From Billgrantia aerodenitrificans (GTDB lineage Bacteria; Pseudomonadota; Gammaproteobacteria; Pseudomonadales; Halomonadaceae): 38,498 bases of DNA. The stretch's first letter is position 1. Each line of letters opens with the position of its first letter. Positions 33,134 through 38,498 of this stretch are shown here, piece after piece. The stretch is from assembly GCF_021404405.1 (NCBI RefSeq), contig NZ_JABFTV010000018.1, positions 1 through 38,498 of the forward strand. The letters run 5' to 3'. The notes below the pieces were generated by a model. It worked only from the letters and a program-made list of their open reading frames with translations. It did no database searches and was not told where the DNA came from. Position numbers and translations under genes: made by a program.

Positions 33134-36100
33134 CCGCTTCTCGATAGGTGACAAAGGTCCCTCTGGGCGACGTGCTTAGCTGGCAATGATCATCGACCTC
33201 TAGGCCCAAGCGATCAGCGATAAGGCGATACTTATCACGTGCCATTGCCGCATCTCTACCATCAAGCCCAGTCGACCCTATTTGTTTCATAAACTGATCC
33301 AGCCGATACCGGTTCCGGCAGTAGGCCACGCCCCAGCTGCGCGTCTCGTCATAGGTACCGTCCAGCGACATCCGCGCCACCGCGCGCTCGAACAGGTGCT
33401 GGGCCTTGGCACGGTCGTAGTGGCCGCTGGAAGTATATCCCTCCTCCAGCCAGCCCAGACAGGTAGCGATGGCGATCTGCTGCAGGTCGATGGCCTTGTT
33501 GCGGTCGAAGGGTTCACCGTCAATGGTATAGCCGCTCGGGCCAGGCGGGAACGCCAGGGTATTGAGTAACGGCCCCAGGGCTTCCGGATACAGGTTCCTG
33601 ATCCAGGCCGCTAGTTGAGGCGCTTGCTCAGGGTTACCGGCCGCATCGACAATAGCATACGCAATTACCCCCGCCCGCTCGCTCTGGGTCATCAGGTCGT
33701 AGAGGCGCTGGATGCCGTCCAGGCCCCGGGCGGCGAGCAGGCTGATATCGAGCAAGGTAGTGGTGGCCAGGTAGCCCAGCCGGCTCATGAACTGGAAGGC
33801 GTCGCGATCGACCCAGTCGATGAAGCCATAGTCGTTGTCACGCAGTGCCTGGCTGAGCATCATGAACCAAAGGTTCAGTTGCTTGAGATCCAGCTCCATG
33901 GCGATTTGTCCGCCCGCGCCTTTGCCAGCTACGACCTTGGCTCTGAAGTAGGCGACGAACTTGCCCTGATGGATACCCAAGCGCAGGCCGAGCTCGCCGC
34001 CGATCCCACCGGCCGCCTCCAGACCCAGCACGGCATGACCCAATGTGCGCCAGGCATTTAGCTCGGTTTGCTGATTACTCAGGGCCAGCCAGTCGCGATC
34101 AGCCAGTTGCGGCAACTGCCGGGTGATATCGGCCGGCGGTTGCCAGCGCATGCTGCAGCGCGTGTTGACACCCACTGTGGCGCCGGCAAAGGCTTTGAGG
34201 GCAGCGCCTTCTGCTTCGCGCTGTGCCCACTCGAGTCCGGTGAGCTTGAGGCCATCATGATCGAAGCCCAACCCGGCCTCGGCAGTCAGTGCCAAGGAGG
34301 CGCCGGCAAACCCCTTGGCCACAGCCGCCACTTGCAGTGAGTAGCGGCCAAGATTGCGTATCTCATTCTGGCGCTGCGTCAGCACGGCTTTGAACGGCAG
34401 AGATTCACTTTCGCTGGGCAGTTGCAGCGTGCCCAGGCTGATCTCTCCGCGCGCCAGACTGTAGGTGCCTTTGAGTTCCAACTGGTACTTTGCGCCGACA
34501 CCATGGCCCGTGCCGTTATCCCCCTCTGCAGCTTCCCAGGGACCACGTCGAGGAGCGCCAAGGTTACGCTCACGCACCCCTTCTCTGCGGTGCTGTACCT
34601 CCACTGTCACCTCCCCGCTGGCCTCGGTCTCGTGCTCCCACTCAAAGAATGTCAGCGAAGCCTCACGTTCGACAAGGGTCACCGGTTCGTCGAGGTGGAT
34701 CCCCATGGCCTCGTTCAACGCGGCATGGGGCATACCCACCAGACGTAGCATTTGCGCCTGGGCGCTGGCATCGAACAAGCGCAAGCGCTCCCGGCCTGGG
34801 CCGGTGAACAGGATGCGCTGCAGCGTTTCTGCCCAGGCACTCCTGGCACCATCTTGCTGGAGAGACAATACCTCGTATTCCTGGGCATCGAGATAATCGA
34901 AGAAAGCCTCGGGAATGAAGAAGCCTAGGCGCTCCTCGAACCAATCGGCACGTCGCTCGATACGCTCGCAGCCACGCCGGGCCAGCCAGTTGGAGAGTGC
35001 GGTTTCGTTGGCCTCCCACAGAGTGGCGGGCAGCACGCCATCCTGTTCGAGGTCGCGCAGCAGCGCTAGACGGTCTTCGTCGCGTATGTCGCGCAGTAGA
35101 TGGCGAAGGCTGACATGACTCAATGCCTGCTCGGCGCGGGGCGAGCTGAACTCACGTAGCGGAAAGTCCTTGCGGACCAATACGTCGATTGTCTGTCGGT
35201 GATAGCCCAGGGCATGGCGCTGATCGGTGATATCTGCCTGCCAGAACAGCACCCGCTGCGGGCGCATGTTCGCCACCTGGGCTTCGGCCAGTTGATAGAG
35301 CACATCCAACTGAGCCACTAGCTCCTGGAAAGCTTCGCGCTCCTCCTCGAAGAGGTGAACGGGCAGCGCTGAGCGGCGCGCAGTGGCAGTAGCCCACTGG
35401 TTGAGCTTGTCCTCCACCGCATCGAATATCGTGACGGCCTCCTTGAGCCGTTGGTTGTAATAGTCGAAGGCTTCGATGCCACGTTCCAACCCGCCGGGAA
35501 CCGCACTCATCGGCACTGCAGCCAAAGCCCACTCCGGGGTGGCCACACCAAGGGTGGCAAGGGCAAGGATGCTGTCGCAGTAGGCTCTCAACTCAGTGTC
35601 AAGCCGTTCAGCTTCGCCATGAATGAAGTCGCCAATGACACCACAGCGCGAAGAGTCCTTGGGCGACATCGACTCACAGTCGGCAAGGAAGGCTTGATAC
35701 TCCACCAGGGCCTGTCGTACCGGTAGCAGGGTACCCGGCTGGTCGACGGAGGCATTGTTCTGGAGAACGGCAGCCCGGCACTGGCGATAGGTTTCCAGCG
35801 CCCGCTCAATCTCCGCTTCCCAGGGGCCATAGTAGCCGCTGCCTTCGATTACGTACTCCTCCGCCTTGGCACGTTCCATGCCTTGGCGATATAGCCCGTG
35901 AAGCTCTTCCAGTAGACGAGCCTCTTCAGCGTTCCAGATACGATTCCAGAGGCGAGGAGCACCGACAATCAGGGGAGAAACCCAGAACCATGGGTTCTCA
36001 GTGAGCGGGCTGTGCTCGCTTACGCGTTGAGCCGGGTCAGTTTCTTCATCCCCGCGCTCCTGCATCAGCTCAGCTAACCGTTTCAGTTTATCTCGGGCTT

Positions 36101-36437
36101 GATTGCGCTCGGCTTCATTCAAAAAATTTTCCGGCCGCGCCGGCAGAAAGCATTCCAACAGGCCGGCATCGTTATTGAGATGTTCCAAGCGCTGATGGGG
36201 GTCCTCCACTTTCACCCATCCGGCAAGCTCGTCGGCAGCTTCGTGCAGGGCCTTGGCCACCTCCTCAGTGAGTAGCCAGAACGTGCCAGTGCCGGTGAGA
36301 TAGATAATGTCGGCCCAGGGAGCCGTCTCGCAGACCATCGGTACAGGGCATTCCTGACCGCCTTCGAAGGCGGGAGGCTGGAACTCAGGCAACAACAGCG
36401 GGGCGTACAGGCTGCCGGGGCGTGTATCGGTGGTCAT
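33126..36437 (-). CDS. Large putative T6SS effector (1103 aa), toxin domain unknown
   Basis: The gene starts by a 4-bp overlap (ATGA) with the DUF4123 adaptor gene and ends overlapping the first Sel1 gene, which fixes its role as adaptor-loaded cargo by context. There is no signal peptide. The first 130 residues (ECPVPMVCETAPWADIIYL) probably bind the adaptor. A long helical part (about 150-560) follows, then a beta-rich section (about 585-680). A Gly/Ala-rich amphipathic stretch (about 700-830: GFAGASLALTAEAGLGF, AAGGIGGELGLRLGI) leads to DYGFIDWVDRDAFQF (about 875) and a hydrophobic helix near 895-910. The C-terminal 100 residues have YDETRSWGVAYCRNRYRLD. Length and gene order recall VasW-VasX of Vibrio, but I see no catalytic motif and claim no toxin activity. 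Confidence 0.8.
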   Translation of the reverse strand: MTTDTRPGSLYAPLLLPEFQPPAFEGGQECPVPMVCETAPWADIIYLTGTGTFWLLTEEVAKALHEAADELAGWVKVEDPHQRLEHLNNDAGLLECFLPARPENFLNEAERNQARDKLKRLAELMQERGDEETDPAQRVSEHSPLTENPWFWVSPLIVGAPRLWNRIWNAEEARLLEELHGLYRQGMERAKAEEYVIEGSGYYGPWEAEIERALETYRQCRAAVLQNNASVDQPGTLLPVRQALVEYQAFLADCESMSPKDSSRCGVIGDFIHGEAERLDTELRAYCDSILALATLGVATPEWALAAVPMSAVPGGLERGIEAFDYYNQRLKEAVTIFDAVEDKLNQWATATARRSALPVHLFEEEREAFQELVAQLDVLYQLAEAQVANMRPQRVLFWQADITDQRHALGYHRQTIDVLVRKDFPLREFSSPRAEQALSHVSLRHLLRDIRDEDRLALLRDLEQDGVLPATLWEANETALSNWLARRGCERIERRADWFEERLGFFIPEAFFDYLDAQEYEVLSLQQDGARSAWAETLQRILFTGPGRERLRLFDASAQAQMLRLVGMPHAALNEAMGIHLDEPVTLVEREASLTFFEWEHETEASGEVTVEVQHRREGVRERNLGAPRRGPWEAAEGDNGTGHGVGAKYQLELKGTYSLARGEISLGTLQLPSESESLPFKAVLTQRQNEIRNLGRYSLQVAAVAKGFAGASLALTAEAGLGFDHDGLKLTGLEWAQREAEGAALKAFAGATVGVNTRCSMRWQPPADITRQLPQLADRDWLALSNQQTELNAWRTLGHAVLGLEAAGGIGGELGLRLGIHQGKFVAYFRAKVVAGKGAGGQIAMELDLKQLNLWFMMLSQALRDNDYGFIDWVDRDAFQFMSRLGYLATTTLLDISLLAARGLDGIQRLYDLMTQSERAGVIAYAIVDAAGNPEQAPQLAAWIRNLYPEALGPLLNTLAFPPGPSGYTIDGEPFDRNKAIDLQQIAIATCLGWLEEGYTSSGHYDRAKAQHLFERAVARMSLDGTYDETRSWGVAYCRNRYRLDQFMKQIGSTGLDGRDAAMARDKYRLIADRLGLEVDDHCQLSTSPRGTFVTYREADA

Positions 36438-37255
36438 GAAAGGCGCTCCAGTTCGCTGATTCTCTGCGCTTCGGTGAGGCTCAAGTCGGACAGAATGTGT
36501 TGTGCGTTATGCCAGGTGTCATCGCCCGCCTGACGAATCAGCGGCAACAGGCGCTTCCTGTCCCGCCCGTATGTGATGCCCCCCTCGGCAAGATGCCCCA
36601 GCCGCTCCATCCACACCGGTGGCAGCGCCGAAAGCGGCGTCTCGGTTGCCCGGCTGAGCCACCAGGCACGCGGGCTCTCCTTGAGGGCCTGTTCCAGCGC
36701 TTCGGTCAGTGCTGGGGCTTCGCCACGTTCCTCGGTCGGTTGCCATCTTTGCCAGTGCGTCAGCGACGTGGGCGTGATGACCTGCCCCAGCGGCCCGATG
36801 AGTTGGGCGTAGGCGCTGTCGCTACTGGCGGCGAGCAGGGCCGTCCAGGCGGCGGCATCCTGCAGGTTCACCAGCGACTGGCCGCCGTGCGGGTCATCGA
36901 GGATGAACAGGCGTCGAAGATGATCAGCCATGTCGTTCAGGGAGGTGGCCTGGGCCGGTTGGAAGAGCCAGCCGAGGCGCTGCCCGGCACATAGCGAGCC
37001 GATGGCCTGCCAGGCGTCACTGCCCGGCGTGAGTTCGACCAGCCAGGGGCTGGCTTCGAGCAGCGGCGACAGCGGCGTGCCGGCGAACAGGGTCAGGTAG
37101 TCGTGCCAACCGGGCTGGCCCACGAGTGCGGCGCAGCGCTCTGGGGCGCGGCGCTGATCCAGCACCGCATAAGCAGAGCGCTGGGCTTCGAAGCTGCCCG
37201 ATAAGGTCTCGATACGCTGGCTGCGCTCGTCGATTCGACTCAACCAGCCAGGCAT
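36434..37255 (-). CDS. DUF4123-domain T6SS adaptor (Tap/TEC-like)
   Basis: A 273-residue chaperone-adaptor that loads an effector onto VgrG. The DUF4123 domain is at about 25-150: AYAVLDQRRAPE, LLEASPWLVEL, QRLGWLFQ and LRRLFILDDPHGGQSLVNLQD are in the usual order. The C-terminal part is a helical effector-facing region with WRWQ and LSEAQR-like features. ATG 37255 is chosen because GGGGAG lies seven bases before it; this start lies 16 bp inside the end of vgrG. It overlaps the effector by 4 bp. VgrG, adaptor and effector are therefore probably made in matched amounts. Confidence 0.9.
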   Translation of the reverse strand: MPGWLSRIDERSQRIETLSGSFEAQRSAYAVLDQRRAPERCAALVGQPGWHDYLTLFAGTPLSPLLEASPWLVELTPGSDAWQAIGSLCAGQRLGWLFQPAQATSLNDMADHLRRLFILDDPHGGQSLVNLQDAAAWTALLAASSDSAYAQLIGPLGQVITPTSLTHWQRWQPTEERGEAPALTEALEQALKESPRAWWLSRATETPLSALPPVWMERLGHLAEGGITYGRDRKRLLPLIRQAGDDTWHNAQHILSDLSLTEAQRISELERLS

Positions 37256-38498
37256 GGGCAGTCTCCCCGGCTGCAGGTGGTCTCGCTCAGCTTGCCGCAC
37301 AGCGGCAGCAGCGTGGCTTCGCTGAGCTGATAGTCCTTGAGCTTGGGCAGCACGGTTGGCGGTATCGCCTCATGCACCTCCGGCACGGCCCTGCCCGGCA
37401 GCAGCGGTGTCTCCACTGCCTGGCCGGAACCCGAACCGGGGCTGCCTCCGGCGTTGATCTTGACCTTGGGGCCGACCAGGGTGACGCCGCCGCCATCGAG
37501 CTTGAGGAAGCTGCCGCCGGCGTTGAGCGTCATTTCGCTGCCGGCTTCGAGCACCACCTTGTGGCCGGCCTTGACGTGCAGTTCGCGGCCGCATTCGCTG
37601 AGCCAGGCCTGGCCGGCCTTGAGGTGCAGGGTACCCTGTACCGTGAGGTGCTGGTTGGCGACGGTTTGCTCATGACGTTCGCCGCGCACGGTATGGTGCT
37701 CGTCGGCGTGGATCTCGCCGATGCGGTCGTGGTGCACGGTGAGGAAGCTGTCGTTGCCGATCTCTTCGGTGCGGTCGTTGTTGGTCAGCAGCTCCAGGTC
37801 TTTCTGGGCGTGCAGCCAGATCTGCTCTTCGCCGGCCTGGTCCTCGAAGCGAAGTTCGTTGAAGCCTTCGCCTTTGTGACTCTGGGTGCGGATGACGGTA
37901 CGTGTCTTGTGCTCGGGCAGTTCGTAGGGCGGCGTGTTGACGGCGTGGTAGGTGCGTCCGGTGATCAGCGGCTGATCCGGGTCGCCCTCGAGGAACGACA
38001 CCACCACCTCATGCCCAATCCGCGGAATGGCCATGCTACCGTAGCCGCCGCCGGCCCAGCCTTGGGAGACGCGCACCCAGGCGCTCGGCGCTCTTCCAGC
38101 GGCTTCGCCTTCAGCCCCGGCGGTATTGGGCTCGGCATAACGATCCCAGGGGAACTGGACCTTGACCCGGCCGTGTTCGTCGCAGTAGATCTCTTCGCCC
38201 TCGGGGCCGACGACGAAGGCGATCTGCGGGCCGTCGACACAGGGCTTGGCGTTGGGCGTGGGACGCCAGGCACGGTCGGCGGGGGTGAGGATCAGTTCGT
38301 TGTCGAACTTGGTCATGCCCTCCGAACCTGCCCGACCCCGCAGGCCTAAACCCGCCGCGTCACTCTGCGTGACACCGTCCTCTTCCAGGGCCTGGGGCTG
38401 GCTGCCGGTGTGCTTGACCTTGACCACCTGCCAGTCGCGGTTGAGCTCACTGAGGTCGTGGTCGGTGAGGGTGAACTTGACCCCCGGGGCGAGCTCGG
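37240..38498 (-). CDS. vgrG: T6SS spike protein VgrG (C-terminal part, cut by window edge)
   Basis: The last 419 residues of a VgrG/Tssi protein; the N-terminal gp27-like half lies beyond the window. Visible are the end of the gp27 region (FTLTDHDLSELNRDWQVV), the gp5 OB domain (DEHGRVKVQFPWDR, WAGGGYGSMAIPRIGHEV, EGDPDQPLITG), and a DUF2345-type beta needle (HVKAGHKVVLEAGSEMTLNAG). A Gly/Ser-rich hinge and about 70 further residues follow, ending in a Cys-rich tail (CGKLSETTCSRGDCPCLAG). That tail may recruit the adaptor or hold a PAAR-like tip. It heads the cargo operon. Confidence 0.96.
   Translation of the reverse strand, partial: ELAPGVKFTLTDHDLSELNRDWQVVKVKHTGSQPQALEEDGVTQSDAAGLGLRGRAGSEGMTKFDNELILTPADRAWRPTPNAKPCVDGPQIAFVVGPEGEEIYCDEHGRVKVQFPWDRYAEPNTAGAEGEAAGRAPSAWVRVSQGWAGGGYGSMAIPRIGHEVVVSFLEGDPDQPLITGRTYHAVNTPPYELPEHKTRTVIRTQSHKGEGFNELRFEDQAGEEQIWLHAQKDLELLTNNDRTEEIGNDSFLTVHHDRIGEIHADEHHTVRGERHEQTVANQHLTVQGTLHLKAGQAWLSECGRELHVKAGHKVVLEAGSEMTLNAGGSFLKLDGGGVTLVGPKVKINAGGSPGSGSGQAVETPLLPGRAVPEVHEAIPPTVLPKLKDYQLSEATLLPLCGKLSETTCSRGDCPCLAG

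Noticed and set aside
37126..38349. 407-codon open frame on the plus strand opposite vgrG
   Set aside because: Shadow of VgrG; the minus-strand OB and needle motifs are unmistakable.

Overview
The window looks like a chromosome segment of a moderately halophilic gammaproteobacterium, most likely Halomonas or a close relative in the Halomonadaceae. The reasons are the gyrA-serC-pheA-tyrA/aroA-cmk-rpsA gene order, the TyrA-AroA fusion shared with pseudomonads and oceanospirilla, high GC in the core genes, and acidic C-terminal tails. This placement is inference from gene content; no database search was possible. No rRNA, tRNA, CRISPR array, complete insertion sequence or phage gene was recognised.

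Layout, left to right. 1-7.8 kb holds a CNNM/CorC-type membrane protein lacking its first membrane segment, a DUF533 (YebE-like) protein, a DsbA-fold isomerase, an operon of a LonB-type protease and a universal-stress-like protein, a VTT-domain membrane protein, a tiny membrane protein and an SRPBCC protein. 7.9-9.2 kb is rimO. 9.3-13.6 kb is an accessory locus: a TpsB-type outer-membrane transporter whose apparent partner is a Gly/Leu-repeat lipoprotein rather than a canonical TPS exoprotein, with a Rob-like AraC regulator divergent from it across a 422-bp AT-rich region.

13.75-23.7 kb is the housekeeping operon read on the minus strand: gyrA, then serC, pheA, tyrA-aroA, cmk and rpsA. It supplies gyrase, serine, aromatic amino acids, CMP phosphorylation and ribosomal protein S1. 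The gyrA-serC gap holds a 113-nt nested palindromic element. The EPSP synthase half of the fusion carries all four class II motifs.

23.9-28.9 kb reads on the plus strand: a small exported protein, a CBS-pair protein, a hotdog thioesterase with a clear promoter, and a tightly overlapping trio of rdgC, an acyltransferase and a cation diffusion facilitator.

28.9 kb to the end is a type VI secretion (T6SS) cargo island on the minus strand: vgrG (cut by the window edge), a DUF4123 adaptor, an 1103-residue putative effector with no recognisable toxin domain, two secreted Sel1-repeat proteins plus the 37-codon stub of a third, and two near-duplicate DUF6708 membrane proteins. Overlapping stop/start codons from vgrG to the first Sel1 gene suggest one transcript. 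The tandem paralogues keep their ends and vary in the middle. This island and the TPS-like lipoprotein locus are the two places most likely to hold something undescribed.
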